Positions 10,054-19,707 of a stretch of DNA of 64,000 nucleotides are shown one piece after another. This DNA comes from Umboniibacter marinipuniceus (GTDB taxonomy: Bacteria > Pseudomonadota > Gammaproteobacteria > Pseudomonadales > DSM-25080). The stretch's first letter is position 1. Each line of letters begins with the position of its first letter. Location of the stretch: contig NZ_REFJ01000002.1 of NCBI RefSeq assembly GCF_003688415.1, forward strand, positions 248,001-312,000, given 5' to 3'. Below the pieces are notes generated by a model. It was not told where the DNA came from, did not search any database, and saw only the letters and a program-made list of their open reading frames with translations. The position numbers and the translations under genes are program-made.

Positions 10054-10076
10054 GTACAACTATCGTAGGTATACGA

Positions 10077-11756
10077 ATGAGCGAAAATTTCGCTGAGCTT
10101 TTTGAAGCGAGCTTGAACGAAGTCAACATGGAACCAGGTTCAATTATCACTGGTGAAATCGTTGCAATTGATAACGACTGGGTAACTGTACACGCTGGCC
10201 TTAAGTCAGAAGGTGTCATCCCAAAGAGCCAATTCCTAAACGAAGCAGGTGAATTCACCGCTGTTGTTGGCGAATCAGTTCAAGTCGCATTGGAAGCAGT
10301 AGAAGATGGTTGGGGTGAAACCCGTCTATCACGTGAGAAAGCTAAGCGCGCAGAAGCTTGGACTACTCTTGAAGCTGCTTTCGAAGCAAACGAAGTCGTT
10401 AAAGGTGTTATTAACGGCAAGGTTAAAGGTGGTTTCACTGTTGACCTAAACTCAATCCGTGCTTTCTTACCTGGTTCTTTGGTAGACGTTCGCCCAGTTC
10501 GCGAAACGACTCACCTAGAAGGTAAAGAGCTTGAGTTTAAAGTAATTAAGCTTGATCAGAAGCGTAACAACGTTGTTGTTTCACGTCGTGCTGTGCTAGA
10601 AAGTTCTAACAGCGAAGAGCGTGAAGAGCTACTTGCTTCACTTCAGGAAGGTATGGCTGTTAAAGGTATCGTTAAGAACCTTACCGATTACGGTGCTTTC
10701 GTTGATCTAGGCGGCGTTGACGGTCTACTACACATCACTGATATGGCTTGGAAGCGCATTAAGCACCCAAGCGAGATCGTGAACGTTGGTGACGAAATTG
10801 ACGTTAAAGTTCTTAAGTTTGATCGTGAGCGTAACCGTGTTTCTCTTGGCCTCAAGCAATTGGGTGAAGATCCATGGGTATCAATCACTCAGCGTTACCC
10901 TGAAGGCGCGCGTACCACTGCAGTCGTTACTAACCTAACTGACTACGGTTGTTTCGCAGAGCTAGAAGAAGGCGTTGAAGGTCTTATCCACGTATCTGAA
11001 ATGGATTGGACTAACAAGAACATTCACCCATCTAAGGTTGTTAACGTAGGCGACGAGCTAAACGTTATGGTTCTTGACATCGACGAAGAACGTCGTCGTA
11101 TCTCGCTTGGTCTTAAGCAGTGTCAAGAAAACCCATGGGATGCATTTGCTTCTCGTTTCGCGAAAGGCGACAAGATTGCTGGTAAGATCAAGTCGATCAC
11201 CGATTTCGGTATCTTCATTGGTCTAGATGGCAACATTGACGGTCTAGTTCACTTGTCAGACATCTCTTGGCATGAAGCTGGTGAAGAAGCCGTACGTAGC
11301 TTCAAGAAGGGTGACGAGATTGAATCTGTGATTCTTGCTATCGACCCTGAGCGCGAGCGTATTTCTCTAGGTATCAAGCAGCTTGAGTCGGATCCGTTTA
11401 GCGAGTACGCTACTAAGAACGACAAAGGCAGCATCGTAACTGGTGAAGTTGTTTCAGTAGATGCTAAAGCCGCTACTATTAAGCTAGCTGACGACGTTGA
11501 AGGTGTTCTAAAAGCATCTGAAATCAGCCGCGAGAAAGTAGAAGACGCACGTAACGTAGTTAAAGAAGGCGAGTCTCTAGAAGTTAAGATTGTTAGCATC
11601 GATCGTAAGAACCGTGCTATCGCTCTCTCTATCAAAGCGAAAGAAGTTGATGACGAGAAAGCAGCAATCAAAGAGCACCGCTCAAGCGGAAGCGATACAT
11701 TAGCTCCGGCTACTATCGGTGACCTGATCAAGGCGCAGATGGCAAGCAAGGACTAA
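10077..11756 (+). CDS. rpsA: 30S ribosomal protein S1
   Basis: A 559-residue S1 with six S1 RNA-binding repeats; the first two bind the ribosome and the last four bind mRNA in the family. Repeats are visible as [19 protein letters not shown] (residues about 202-220), [20 protein letters not shown] and [20 protein letters not shown], each followed by ISLGLKQ-type ends. It is needed for translation initiation on structured or weak-SD mRNAs. Codon choice is strongly biased, with many CTA and CTT leucine and GTT/GTA valine codons, as expected of a highly expressed gene. It has its own leader and lies 127 bases after cmk. Confidence 0.98.
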   Translation: MSENFAELFEASLNEVNMEPGSIITGEIVAIDNDWVTVHAGLKSEGVIPKSQFLNEAGEFTAVVGESVQVALEAVEDGWGETRLSREKAKRAEAWTTLEAAFEANEVVKGVINGKVKGGFTVDLNSIRAFLPGSLVDVRPVRETTHLEGKELEFKVIKLDQKRNNVVVSRRAVLESSNSEEREELLASLQEGMAVKGIVKNLTDYGAFVDLGGVDGLLHITDMAWKRIKHPSEIVNVGDEIDVKVLKFDRERNRVSLGLKQLGEDPWVSITQRYPEGARTTAVVTNLTDYGCFAELEEGVEGLIHVSEMDWTNKNIHPSKVVNVGDELNVMVLDIDEERRRISLGLKQCQENPWDAFASRFAKGDKIAGKIKSITDFGIFIGLDGNIDGLVHLSDISWHEAGEEAVRSFKKGDEIESVILAIDPERERISLGIKQLESDPFSEYATKNDKGSIVTGEVVSVDAKAATIKLADDVEGVLKASEISREKVEDARNVVKEGESLEVKIVSIDRKNRAIALSIKAKEVDDEKAAIKEHRSSGSDTLAPATIGDLIKAQMASKD

Positions 11757-11763
11757 TGACTAC

Positions 11764-11783
11764 TTGGGTGCTTCGGCACCCAA
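11764..11783 (+). terminator. UUCG-tetraloop hairpin after rpsA
   Basis: TTGGGTGC-TTCG-GCACCCAA is a perfect 8-bp stem with a very stable UUCG loop, eight bases after the rpsA stop. No U-tract follows, so it may protect the rpsA mRNA 3' end or partly attenuate entry into ihfB rather than terminate fully. Confidence 0.55.
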
Positions 11784-11837
11784 TGCTAGCGCTCTCGCCC
11801 TGAATTCGAAGTAGTTCGTCTAATGAGGGTTAGTGAA

Positions 11838-12128
11838 ATGGCAATGACAAAATCAGAGCTCATCGAGCGGATTGCAGAACGTCAAGCGCAAATGTCGGTT
11901 AAAGATGTTGAGCTGGCGGTCAAAACAATTCTTGAGACAATGTCTCAAATGCTTGCTGAGGGAGACCGTATCGAGATACGCGGATTTGGGAGCTTCTCGC
12001 TTCACTACCGTGCACCTCGCGTAGGGCGTAATCCTAAGACCGGTGAGGCGGTAAGTTTGTCGGGCAAATTCGTCCCGCACTTTAAGCATGGTAAGGAAAT
12101 GCGAGATCGCGTCAATATCATTCAGTGA
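11838..12128 (+). CDS. ihfB: Integration host factor subunit beta
   Basis: A 96-residue HU/IHF-family DNA-bending protein. [14 protein letters not shown], the beta-arm segment [20 protein letters not shown] and [15 protein letters not shown] are diagnostic of the beta subunit. The ATG at 11838 (MAMTKSE) was chosen because GAGG lies nine bases upstream; 11844 is the alternative and gives the E. coli-like N-terminus. Pro in the APR motif marks the intercalating tip. Its partner IHF-alpha is encoded at 44889-45206. rpsA-ihfB linkage is conserved. Confidence 0.96.
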   Translation: MAMTKSELIERIAERQAQMSVKDVELAVKTILETMSQMLAEGDRIEIRGFGSFSLHYRAPRVGRNPKTGEAVSLSGKFVPHFKHGKEMRDRVNIIQ

Positions 12129-12149
12129 CTAGCTAGTGTCAGATGACCA

Positions 12150-12187
12150 AAAAAGCGGTATGATTCATTTCATACCGCTTTTTTTTA
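12150..12187 (+). terminator. Rho-independent terminator after ihfB
   Basis: A 14-bp stem (AAAAGCGGTATGA pairing with TCATACCGCTTTT) is followed by a run of eight T. It ends 20 bases before the lapA start, so lapA-lapB are likely transcribed from their own or a read-through promoter. Confidence 0.88.
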
Positions 12188-12208
12188 TTCTCAGCAAAGA
12201 GATTTACT

Positions 12209-12502
12209 ATGCAGCGTTTCTTCAAAGCATTACGAAAATGGTTTGTTATATTAGTGTGCATTGTGGCTACCTTGTTCGCCGCCTCTGTGGTGATGCTCAA
12301 TGCCGCAACCGTTCAGATTGTTATCCCCTTATTGCAACAACCCTTATCGCTCTCTCTTGGCGTAGCGCTGATGGCGGTCTTTATCAGTGGTTTGGCTGCT
12401 AGTTTGCTATTACTTGCCTTGGCAGGAACCGGTAATCATTTGCGGGTAAAGCGTTTGCAGCGTGAACTGGATCGTAAGAAGAAGAGTGAGGCTGCTCACT
12501 AA
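12209..12502 (+). CDS. lapA: LapA-domain inner membrane protein
   Basis: A 97-residue protein with two predicted transmembrane helices (about residues 12-32 and 45-70) and a basic, heptad-like cytoplasmic tail (LRVKRLQRELDRKKK). This is the LapA/DUF1049 architecture. In E. coli LapA works with LapB in lipopolysaccharide assembly; its precise role is unclear. Its TAA directly abuts the lapB ATG, and the lapA-lapB-pyrF order is as in E. coli, which supports the call. Confidence 0.85.
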   Translation: MQRFFKALRKWFVILVCIVATLFAASVVMLNAATVQIVIPLLQQPLSLSLGVALMAVFISGLAASLLLLALAGTGNHLRVKRLQRELDRKKKSEAAH

Positions 12503-13696
12503 ATGGATATCCAATCCTTCCTATTGCTAGCGGTTTTATTTGTCGCGGTAGCCATTGGTTGGGTGATGGGCAGGGGTGCGCGTTACGAGAACGAAAGCGC
12601 TGACGATCAGAGTAATTATTTTCGCGGTTTAAACTACCTCATTGACGAACAGCCAGACAGTGCTGTTGACTCCTTTATTGAAGCCCTTGAGGTGAATGAT
12701 CAGACTTTAGAGACGCATTTCGTCCTGGGTCAGCTACTAAGGCGTCAGGGGCAACCAGACCGCGCCATACGTATTCATCAAAACCTGCTTGCTCGTCCAG
12801 GGCTTGATGCCAGTTACCGCTTTCGAGCGAAGTATGAGCTTGCTCTGGACTTCTCCTCGTCAGGCCTATTTGATAGGGCGGCGCGGATTTTAGATGAGTT
12901 AGTGTCGGAAAAGAATGAATATCGGGACTTAGCGGCGCAAAAGCTACTGGGTATTCATTTGTCGGAACACGAATGGGAAGCGGGCGTTCAGCTTATTGAT
13001 CGGCTCAGTTCACGGCGGTTCGGACTAAGTAGTAAAGCTCGACCGTTGCGCCGAGTGAAGAGTCATCTCTGTGCGCAGTTAGCCGAGGATGCAATTAAGG
13101 CCGGAGATTTCACGCTGGCTAGAGAGTGGCTTAGCACCGCCAAGGATGCCGATGATAACTGTCCGCGGGCTTGGTTTATTGAAGTGCAGTTGGCTCAAGC
13201 CGAGGGCAAATATAGCCAAGCGAAAAAAGCGTTAGCGCGCGTTATTGACCACGATAAGGCACGCGTTCCTTATTATCTCAGCTATGCACACGATCTTTAT
13301 AGTTCAGACCATGACTTGAATGGTTTTTTGAAATATTTAGGCGTAGCAATAAAAGACGGTGCTCCGGAGGTTTTCCAGCTATTCTACTTGCGTACATTAG
13401 TAGCCCTGAAGGGCCCGGCTGACGATGAAGTTAAGCGGAAGGTAACGGCATTAATGGCCACTACGGACTCGTTAATCGCCACTAAGCTTTATCTGGATGT
13501 TTTACGACAGGCATCCAATGGCTTAGGCTCCGAACTCGCATTATTACAGCGAGTTATTGGTGAGCGAATAGGAAAACACAGTTTATTTAAATGCACCAAT
13601 TGTGGTTTTAAAGGGCAGCAGTTGCACTGGAATTGCCCAAGCTGCAAAGAATGGGAAAGCATTGTTTCAAATTACGATGTAGGAGTTAAGTTTTGA
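12503..13696 (+). CDS. lapB: Lipopolysaccharide assembly protein LapB
   Basis: A 397-residue protein with one N-terminal membrane anchor (about residues 4-22, then [10 protein letters not shown]), tandem TPR repeats through the middle ([20 protein letters not shown] begins them) and a C-terminal rubredoxin-type zinc or iron site made of two C-x2-C pairs (CTNC and CPSC, about residues 369-386). In E. coli LapB links FtsH to degradation of LpxC and so sets LPS output. Length matches the family (389 residues in E. coli). It overlaps pyrF by three bases. Confidence 0.95.
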   Translation: MDIQSFLLLAVLFVAVAIGWVMGRGARYENESADDQSNYFRGLNYLIDEQPDSAVDSFIEALEVNDQTLETHFVLGQLLRRQGQPDRAIRIHQNLLARPGLDASYRFRAKYELALDFSSSGLFDRAARILDELVSEKNEYRDLAAQKLLGIHLSEHEWEAGVQLIDRLSSRRFGLSSKARPLRRVKSHLCAQLAEDAIKAGDFTLAREWLSTAKDADDNCPRAWFIEVQLAQAEGKYSQAKKALARVIDHDKARVPYYLSYAHDLYSSDHDLNGFLKYLGVAIKDGAPEVFQLFYLRTLVALKGPADDEVKRKVTALMATTDSLIATKLYLDVLRQASNGLGSELALLQRVIGERIGKHSLFKCTNCGFKGQQLHWNCPSCKEWESIVSNYDVGVKF

Positions 13697-14400
13697 TCGA
13701 CAATAATCGTATTGTTATTGCCTTAGATTATACCAATGAATCAGATGTGTTAGCCATGGTTGATCAGCTAGAGCCACAGAGCTGTCGTCTGAAGGTTGGC
13801 AAAGAGTTATTTACTTACTGCGGTCCACAGTTGGTTCAGAAGCTCATAGATCGCGGTTTTGACGTTTTTCTTGATCTTAAGTACCACGATATTCCCAACA
13901 CGGTAGCGGGTGCTGTAAAGGCGTCTGCGGAGCTTGGCGTTTGGATGGTTAACGTTCATGCTAGCGGTGGCTTCAGTATGATGAAAGCGGCCGCTGAGGC
14001 GCTAAAGGCGTTTGATAAGCCGCCACTGTTGATTGCGGTCACGGTACTCACGAGTACGGCTCAGTCGGATCTTGATCAGCTAGATATCCCCGGAAAGATT
14101 GAAGATCGAGTACTGCACTATGCCAAGCTTGCTAAAGAAGCTGGTCTTGATGGAGTGGTGTGTTCCGCCCAGGAAGCCGCGCGCCTAAAAGCGGAGCTAG
14201 GTCCAGAATTTCTATTAGTGACGCCGGGTATTCGGCCGAAAGGTGCTGATGCGGGTGACCAACACAGAATTGTCACGCCTGCTAAAGCAATTACTGATGG
14301 GAGTGATTATCTTGTGGTAGGGCGGCCTATCACCAAAGCTTCTCAGCCGCTTCAAGTTCTTCGTGAAATCAACACAGAAGTGGAGTCGTCACTGCGCTAA
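13693..14400 (+). CDS. pyrF: Orotidine 5'-phosphate decarboxylase
   Basis: A 235-residue TIM-barrel enzyme that makes UMP from OMP, the last step of de novo pyrimidine synthesis. The catalytic Asp-Lys-Asp array is in [13 protein letters not shown] (about residues 58-70), with VTPGIRP as the phosphate-side loop. Start is TTG at 13693, supported by AGGAG seven bases upstream and by overlap with the lapB stop (TTGA). lapB-pyrF coupling is conserved in gammaproteobacteria. Confidence 0.97.
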   Translation: MIDNNRIVIALDYTNESDVLAMVDQLEPQSCRLKVGKELFTYCGPQLVQKLIDRGFDVFLDLKYHDIPNTVAGAVKASAELGVWMVNVHASGGFSMMKAAAEALKAFDKPPLLIAVTVLTSTAQSDLDQLDIPGKIEDRVLHYAKLAKEAGLDGVVCSAQEAARLKAELGPEFLLVTPGIRPKGADAGDQHRIVTPAKAITDGSDYLVVGRPITKASQPLQVLREINTEVESSLR

Positions 14401-14467
14401 TGCTTCGGTAGTTTAGTAGTGCGTAGCGGCTTAGCTGCGTACTACTAACTTATATTGGAGTGTTAAC

Positions 14468-14770
14468 ATGATTCGTTGTTTATCTTTCGCTTTATTTCTA
14501 GTTTTAAATCTCAGTTTCAGTCAGTTCACTTTTGCCCAAATAGAAGGCGAAGGGCGTGTGCCTGAAGTACTTGTGGTCAATATCAATGAAGCGGGTGCCG
14601 AAGAAATTGCGGCAAAACTTGTGGGCGTGGGCCTAGTAAAGGCTAGGGCGATCATTAAATATCGTGACGAATTCGGCCCGTACGAGCACGTTGAACAGCT
14701 TTCTGAAGTGGTTGGAATTGGTCCAAAAACACTAGAGGAGAATAAGGATAGAATTAAGCTAACGAGTTAG
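14468..14770 (+). CDS. ComEA-like secreted helix-hairpin-helix protein
   Basis: A 100-residue protein with a signal peptide (about residues 1-23, cleaved after FAQ or nearby) and one ComEA-type tandem helix-hairpin-helix DNA-binding domain: VNINEAGAEEIAAKLVGVG, KARAIIKYRDEFGPY and VVGIGPKTLEEN. Stand-alone periplasmic ComEA proteins bind incoming DNA during transformation in Vibrio and relatives; whether this one does is inference. An ATTGGAG ribosome site precedes the ATG. No other competence gene is nearby. Confidence 0.8.
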   Translation: MIRCLSFALFLVLNLSFSQFTFAQIEGEGRVPEVLVVNINEAGAEEIAAKLVGVGLVKARAIIKYRDEFGPYEHVEQLSEVVGIGPKTLEENKDRIKLTS

Positions 14771-14788
14771 AAGAGAAGCCTTTTTAGA

Positions 14789-14864
14789 TGGCTCCGCCTG
14801 CTGGGCTCGAACCAGCGACCCACGGATTAACAGTCCGTTGCTCTACCAACTGAGCTAAGGCGGA
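14789..14864 (-). tRNA. tRNA-Asn(GUU), copy 3 of 3
   Basis: A 76-nt cloverleaf read from the minus strand: acceptor TCCGCCT pairs with AGGCGGA, discriminator G, CCA encoded, anticodon loop CTGTTAA with GTT. It is identical to the two copies upstream and is the last transcribed. Confidence 0.97.
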
Positions 14865-14905
14865 ATATCTAACTATTGCAAAGGTACTTCTGGTATTACA
14901 TAAAG

Positions 14906-14981
14906 TGGCTCCGCCTGCTGGGCTCGAACCAGCGACCCACGGATTAACAGTCCGTTGCTCTACCAACTGAGCTAAGGCGGA
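14906..14981 (-). tRNA. tRNA-Asn(GUU), copy 2 of 3
   Basis: Identical in its 76 nt to the flanking copies; anticodon GTT, encoded CCA. Spacers between the copies are 41 and 18 nt. Confidence 0.97.
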
Positions 14982-14999
14982 ATCATGAATTGAAGAAAT

Positions 15000-15075
15000 T
15001 GGCTCCGCCTGCTGGGCTCGAACCAGCGACCCACGGATTAACAGTCCGTTGCTCTACCAACTGAGCTAAGGCGGA
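15000..15075 (-). tRNA. tRNA-Asn(GUU), copy 1 of 3
   Basis: First copy after the promoter; 76 nt, anticodon GTT, encoded CCA, same sequence as the other two. Confidence 0.97.
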
Positions 15076-15096
15076 ATCTCTTTCAATTCGGCGCGT

Positions 15097-15124
15097 ATAA
15101 TAACGCAGGTAGTTTTTTCGTCAA
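15097..15124 (-). promoter_or_regulatory. Promoter of the tRNA-Asn array
   Basis: On the minus strand TTGACG (15119-15124) and TATTAT (15097-15102) are separated by 16 bases. A T7-A7 tract just upstream (15129-15143) looks like an UP element, and the discriminator is GC-rich (CGCGCCG), as in stringently controlled stable-RNA promoters. Confidence 0.7.
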
Positions 15125-15237
15125 CACATTTTTTTAAAAAAACACGGCTAACTAATTGAATCTATTATAAAAAACACCAAGCTATGAAATCTCTTCATGG
15201 CTGAGTAAACTATTCGCTCTACTTATAGGTGTTTTGT

Positions 15238-17214
15238 ATGTCAAAATCGTTCGAGTTAGTGTCTAAATACCAACCAGCCGGAGATCAACCAACTGCCATT
15301 AAGTCACTGGTTGATGGCTTTAATAATGGCCTCAGTGCACAGACACTTCTTGGGGTAACTGGATCTGGTAAGACATTTTCAGTAGCGAATATTGTGGCGC
15401 AGCTAGACCGTCCCACTATTGTGATGGCACATAATAAGACACTTGCCGCTCAGCTCTACGGTGAATTCAAAGAGTTTTTTCCGAATAATGCTGTTGAGTA
15501 CTTTGTTTCCTATTACGACTACTACCAGCCTGAGGCTTACGTTGCGGCTTCCGATACGTATATTGAGAAAGATGCTTCGGTAAACGAACATATTGAGCAG
15601 ATGCGATTAAGTGCCACGAAATCGTTGATGGAGCGAAGAGATTGCCTTGTTGTGGCTACCGTCAGTGCAATTTATGGCCTAGGTAATCCCGAGTCTTACC
15701 TGAAGATGGTGCTCATTGTGCGTCGCGGCGATAGAATTGATCAACGGGAGATTCTGCGTCGGCTTGCAGAACTCCAGTACACTCGTAACGACCAAGTTTT
15801 CCAACGCTCAACGTTCCGCGTTAAAGGTGATGTTATTGACATCTTTCCGGCGGATTCGGAGCACCAAGCACTTCGTGTAGAGCTATTCGATGATGAGATT
15901 GAGCAGATAAGTTGGTTTGACCCGTTAACAGGGGCCGTTAATCAGCGTGTAACGCGCGCTACCGTTTATCCTAAGTCTCACTATGTCACCCCACGAGAAA
16001 CAGTTCTAAGCGTTTTAGATGACATTAAGGCGGAACTAGTGGACCGTTTGGCCTACCTCCGCGAGCATGACCGCCTAGTAGAGGCGCAGCGTTTGGAACA
16101 GCGTACTAAGTACGACTTAGAGATGTTAAACGAGCTGGGCTATTGCTCAGGCGTGGAGAATTACTCTCGCTATCTCTCGGGTAGACCGCCCGGTGCAGCC
16201 CCTCCAACCCTTTTTGACTACCTGCCGGACGACGCCTTGTTATTTATTGATGAGTCGCACGTTAGTGTTCCGCAAATTGGCGCCATGTATAAGGGCGATA
16301 GAAGCCGTAAGGAGAATCTCGTTGAGTATGGTTTTAGACTGCCCTCAGCCATGGATAATCGACCCTTAAAATTCGAGGAGTGGGAGGCGCTAGCGCCGCA
16401 AATGCTATTTATTTCGGCAACCCCGTCCACCTACGAAGCTGAACATGCCGATAACATTGCTGAAATGGTGGTTCGTCCGACTGGTTTGATTGACCCAGAA
16501 CTCGAAGTAAGACCGGCGACTACGCAAGTTGACGATCTTCTCTCCGAAATCCATCTCCGAGTGGAAGAGGGTGATAGGGTACTAGTGACGGTACTGACCA
16601 AGCGCATGGCCGAAGACTTGACGGACTATTTATCGGACGCTGGTGTTAAGGTGCGATACCTCCATTCGGATATAGATACCGTAGAGCGTGTTGAGATTAT
16701 TCGTGATCTTCGAATTGGCGAGTTTGACGTCTTAGTTGGGATTAACCTACTTCGAGAGGGGCTAGATATGCCCGAAGTGTCGCTAGTCGCCATCTTAGAT
16801 GCGGACAAAGAGGGCTTTCTTCGTTCGGATAGGTCCTTAATACAGACTATTGGCCGTGCTGCACGTAACGTTAACGGTAAGGCTATTCTCTACGCGGATC
16901 GAATTACTGGATCAATGCAGCGCGCAATGGAGGAGACTGAACGCCGCAGAACAAAACAGATTGCCTACAACCAAGAACATGGTATTACACCTGTTGGTGT
17001 GAAAAAGTCCGTGGAGGATATCCTAGAGGCTGGAACAATTCCTGGTAAATCTAAGCGCCGCGTAAAGGTGGATAATACTCAGGAAATTGTCACCGAGAAG
17101 AGCCTTGCTGCGGTGGAGAAAGCGATGTTACAGGCTGCTCAAGACCTTGAGTTCGAAAAAGCAGCTCGGTTACGTGATGAACTGAGTGCAATGCGAGAGA
17201 AGTTATTTAAGTAG
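15238..17214 (+). CDS. uvrB: Excinuclease ABC subunit B
   Basis: A 658-residue helicase-like damage-verification subunit of nucleotide excision repair. Visible are Walker [14 protein letters not shown] (about residues 39-51), the beta-hairpin [11 protein letters not shown] that clamps the DNA strand, the DEAD-like [11 protein letters not shown], motif [11 protein letters not shown] and the C-terminal UVR motif ([21 protein letters not shown] in part, binding UvrC). The ATG at 15238 gives the family N-terminus and has AGGT seven bases upstream; an in-frame GTG three codons earlier is less likely. I saw no LexA box upstream. Confidence 0.97.
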   Translation: MSKSFELVSKYQPAGDQPTAIKSLVDGFNNGLSAQTLLGVTGSGKTFSVANIVAQLDRPTIVMAHNKTLAAQLYGEFKEFFPNNAVEYFVSYYDYYQPEAYVAASDTYIEKDASVNEHIEQMRLSATKSLMERRDCLVVATVSAIYGLGNPESYLKMVLIVRRGDRIDQREILRRLAELQYTRNDQVFQRSTFRVKGDVIDIFPADSEHQALRVELFDDEIEQISWFDPLTGAVNQRVTRATVYPKSHYVTPRETVLSVLDDIKAELVDRLAYLREHDRLVEAQRLEQRTKYDLEMLNELGYCSGVENYSRYLSGRPPGAAPPTLFDYLPDDALLFIDESHVSVPQIGAMYKGDRSRKENLVEYGFRLPSAMDNRPLKFEEWEALAPQMLFISATPSTYEAEHADNIAEMVVRPTGLIDPELEVRPATTQVDDLLSEIHLRVEEGDRVLVTVLTKRMAEDLTDYLSDAGVKVRYLHSDIDTVERVEIIRDLRIGEFDVLVGINLLREGLDMPEVSLVAILDADKEGFLRSDRSLIQTIGRAARNVNGKAILYADRITGSMQRAMEETERRRTKQIAYNQEHGITPVGVKKSVEDILEAGTIPGKSKRRVKVDNTQEIVTEKSLAAVEKAMLQAAQDLEFEKAARLRDELSAMREKLFK

Positions 17215-17247
17215 CTGTTATTGTTGCTGTTTTTTTTAAAAAAGTTC

Positions 17248-17275
17248 TTGCATCTACTCAGACGCTCAATATAAT
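17248..17275 (+). promoter_or_regulatory. Promoter of tRNA-Val
   Basis: TTGCAT (17248-17253) and a perfect TATAAT (17270-17275) are 16 bases apart. A T8-A6 tract at 17230-17243 resembles the UP element seen before the tRNA-Asn promoter, and GCCCACC follows as a GC-rich discriminator. Confidence 0.85.
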
Positions 17276-17310
17276 GCCCACCTGTTGACGCAAATTCTTG
17301 CAAGCGACAT

Positions 17311-17387
<77 letters not shown>

Positions 17388-17841
17388 ATTAATTCCCCTA
17401 AAAATAAATAACTTACACGCTTTTTCATGTATCTATCCTAGTCATTATTTTGTTCCGTGGACCAAATGTGGGTGCTGGCAAGTTAACTCAGTCCCCGAGA
17501 TAATCTTCGTACGAGTATTTACCAACGCCGCCGCTTTTCGTCCGATGTCATTAAGTTAGTAGGGTGGGCCTAGTTCAAATTCAGTCTTACTCTACGCAAC
17601 CTCGGGGCTTCTTTTCTAACTGCGTATTCGGCTGTTTACAGATTGTTCAATATTGAATGGTGTCTAGTCTCCGCGGCGCTAACACAATCAGTTGGCGCTA
17701 GGGCGTTTACCCTTGGCAAAATGTGCCGTCAGGTTGATGGATGAGGCAACTATCTGTAGGCTGGTTTCCTTGAATTAACTTGTCAGCACCTAAACGGTGA
17801 TTAGGATCATCACAGGTGATGACTAAACGAGGGAACGAGCT
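17388..17841 (+). other. Non-coding stretch downstream of tRNA-Val
   Basis: No credible gene, promoter or terminator was found here. One segment (17559-17598) weakly resembles the 3' half of a tRNA (GTAG..., AGTTCAAAT, ...CTACGCA) but does not fold well. The rest shows no structure I can name. Confidence 0.5.
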
Positions 17842-18186
17842 ATGAAATACATCATTGTGATTTCAATCAGTATCGCTAGCTGTGTTTTAACATTCTACTT
17901 TAGTGCTCAGTATTTTTTATATCAACAACAGCTACGAGATTACGTCTGGCTTAATGAGCGTCTCACCTACATCTCAGTACTTCACGAATCTCCTCTTGAA
18001 GTCAGAGATGAATTTTATTGTCAATATTCGTCCCACTTAGTTGGGCTGATATCGAAAATTGAAGAAGATTTGCAGAAATCAACAGATGAAGTAGTTTCTG
18101 AGGTGAGGTTAAACGGGACAAATGTCGTGGATACTTATCTTCGTCTAAAGTCTTTGCTTCAGAATGACTGCGATGACCTACGGTGA
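17842..18186 (+). CDS. Hypothetical membrane-anchored protein
   Basis: A 114-residue protein not recognised. It has one N-terminal hydrophobic segment (about residues 3-26, IIVISISIASCVLTFYFSAQ) that is either an anchor or an uncleaved signal, followed by a mostly helical, charged domain with a possible coiled coil (SKIEEDLQKSTDEVVSEV). Two cysteines, in DEFYCQYS and NDCDD, could form a disulfide if it faces the periplasm. A GAGGGAACGAG ribosome site precedes the ATG, which supports a real gene. It stands alone between the tRNA-Val tail and a decayed minus-strand gene. Confidence 0.6.
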   Translation: MKYIIVISISIASCVLTFYFSAQYFLYQQQLRDYVWLNERLTYISVLHESPLEVRDEFYCQYSSHLVGLISKIEEDLQKSTDEVVSEVRLNGTNVVDTYLRLKSLLQNDCDDLR

Positions 18187-18207
18187 ATCCACATACAGAG
18201 TTTTTTG

Positions 18208-18425
18208 TTAGGGCCTCTTGTTGAGCGGCGCTACTTCCAGGTCATGCTCAACTTGTGGTGCGATCTTGATTAAGCAGGCAGTTAAGTTCATGTTCTTGTC
18301 CGAAAGAAGATGTTCCTCCAAGGCGGCAATATTCTTTTCCCGCTTCTTGTTACGTTAAACGCACGAAGATCGCCAAGGGCGATTAGCTCGGTACCTTCTC
18401 TTTCATCCATAACATACTTACGCAT
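18208..18425 (-). pseudogene. Probable frameshifted small gene, about 70 residues
   Basis: On the minus strand, MRKYVMDEREGTELIALGDL continues as RAFN and then breaks; after a frame change, NKKREKNIAALEEHLLSDKN continues in the next frame to EHDLEVAPLNKRP and a TAA at 18208. Both halves have protein-like, charged composition, and the junction contains a near-duplicated AAC-GTAAC at about 18354-18360. Removing those five bases (GTAAC) would restore one 70-codon frame. I do not recognise the family. It could also be two unrelated chance frames, so the call is tentative. Confidence 0.4.
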
Positions 18426-18523
18426 ATGACGAAGTAGTAATTATTCGATATCAATTTAGGATGTCGAATAGGTTCAGCTCAACGTCAAATAGGATGTTTG
18501 AGGCCTTGCATGGAGAAACATTA

Positions 18524-19000
18524 ATGAGCGTTAGAAGGCGTTTGCTGCTCGTCGTGAGTCACACTACCGTACTTATTCTGGGTTTCATGATAGGCGTATA
18601 TACGCTACCTATTCTCATTGCGCCGGAGGCCCCCAGCGAAGCAGAAATCTCGGAAGTATCGGCCACGGCAGAGCACCAAGGAGAATTTGTGCGAACGCTT
18701 ACCGATAGCGATAGCTTCCATTGGGGGCAGGGAGCGTTGTCGGTTGGAGAAAAGCGGATTAGCTTGCTTGGCGAGCTCGCTCCAGGTCCTGATTACAAGT
18801 TGTATCTTTCACCTGAATTTGTTGAAACAGAAGCCGACTTTGAGCGCTTAAAGCAATCAATGGTTTTAGTTTCCGATGTCAAAACGTTTGATAATTTCGT
18901 GGTAAACGTACCAGCAGACGTTAATATTCATGACTACAACACCGTGATTATTTGGTGTGAGCAATTTAGTGAATTTATTACGGCAGCCCAGTATCGCTAG
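18524..19000 (+). CDS. DM13-domain protein, membrane-anchored
   Basis: A 158-residue protein with an N-terminal basic stretch and one transmembrane segment (about residues 8-31) followed by a DM13-type domain (about residues 55-158): DSFHWGQGALSV, LAPGPDYKLYLSP, VKTFDNFVVNVPADVNIHDY and the characteristic VIIWCEQFSEFITAAQY end. DM13 domains have been proposed to act in extracytoplasmic redox chemistry around a conserved cysteine, here the Cys in IIWCE. The ATG at 18524 was preferred to one at 18461 because GGAG lies eight bases upstream and the added 21 residues look non-specific. Confidence 0.75.
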   Translation: MSVRRRLLLVVSHTTVLILGFMIGVYTLPILIAPEAPSEAEISEVSATAEHQGEFVRTLTDSDSFHWGQGALSVGEKRISLLGELAPGPDYKLYLSPEFVETEADFERLKQSMVLVSDVKTFDNFVVNVPADVNIHDYNTVIIWCEQFSEFITAAQYR

Positions 19001-19119
19001 CCCACGCGGGAAGTCTTCGGGTTCTTCCGCGCTGTAAATGTTGTCAGCAATGCGGCGGCTAAGGCACAATGGGCTAGAAATGCCTTACCACAAAAATTTA
19101 GCCATTGAACGAGATTTTA

Positions 19120-19599
19120 ATGCAGCCCTATACCACTCAATTTAGCTTATCACGCGAATACCTAGGCGAATGTTTTGATGAGTCCAAGGCTTATAACAAG
19201 CGCTCCGGGCCCAATTTTATTTTTCCAATCGCCATGCTCGCAATTGGTACCTTTGCGCTGGTATGGACAGACCAGCCAAAATCGTTAGGCATTTTCATTT
19301 TTGTTATTGGTGTGATTGAGCTACTACACATTCGCTATAAACGAGCTTGGTGGCTTACGCGGCAGATGCTTGGTAAAACCGGTGGTCAAGCAGTCACCCT
19401 GAAACTTGATGAACAGGGTATCGAAACTATAAGTGGTAGCACAGTAACTAGGACTCAGTGGCTGGATGTGAGTGCCGTGGCAGAGACGAAACGAGGCCTG
19501 ATCCTTATTACCACAGCCGGGGGTCAGCAGTACCTTTCTAAGTCTCTTTTTCCTGACGAGCTTGTGGTTGAGATACTTAAAATGGGCGTAGCAAGCTGA
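19120..19599 (+). CDS. YcxB-like membrane protein
   Basis: A 159-residue protein with a short cytoplasmic start containing FSLSREYLGECFDES, two adjacent transmembrane helices (about residues 30-65) and a C-terminal soluble domain (LDEQGIETISGSTVTRTQW, then LILITTAGGQQYLSKSLFP) of the YcxB-like type. This fold is widespread and of unknown function. The ATG at 19120 was chosen over an in-frame TTG because of the nearby GAG ribosome site and the family-like N-terminus. The neighbours give no functional clue. Confidence 0.7.
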   Translation: MQPYTTQFSLSREYLGECFDESKAYNKRSGPNFIFPIAMLAIGTFALVWTDQPKSLGIFIFVIGVIELLHIRYKRAWWLTRQMLGKTGGQAVTLKLDEQGIETISGSTVTRTQWLDVSAVAETKRGLILITTAGGQQYLSKSLFPDELVVEILKMGVAS

Positions 19600-19707
19600 A
19601 CTACCTAGCTCATAGCACGTGTCGGTAAAGGGATCGTCTGCACTCACACCAACACGTCTAGTCTTAAAGGTCGTTCAGTGAAGCCTCACTACGAACTAGT
19701 GTCCGCC

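Noticed and set aside
11249-11749. 166-codon antisense frame inside rpsA
   Set aside because: Long open frames opposite a highly biased gene are common; composition is Ser/Leu-rich with no family features and no ribosome site.
12136-12402. 88-codon plus-strand frame overlapping lapA
   Set aside because: It spans the ihfB terminator and lies in another frame of lapA, whose product is recognisable.
14784-14966. Minus-strand frame encoding a repeated peptide across tRNA genes
   Set aside because: It is a translation of two tandem tRNA-Asn genes; the repeated peptide reflects the tRNA copies, not a protein.
15125-15237. LexA box before uvrB
   Set aside because: No CTGT-N8-ACAG match was found, so SOS control cannot be claimed.
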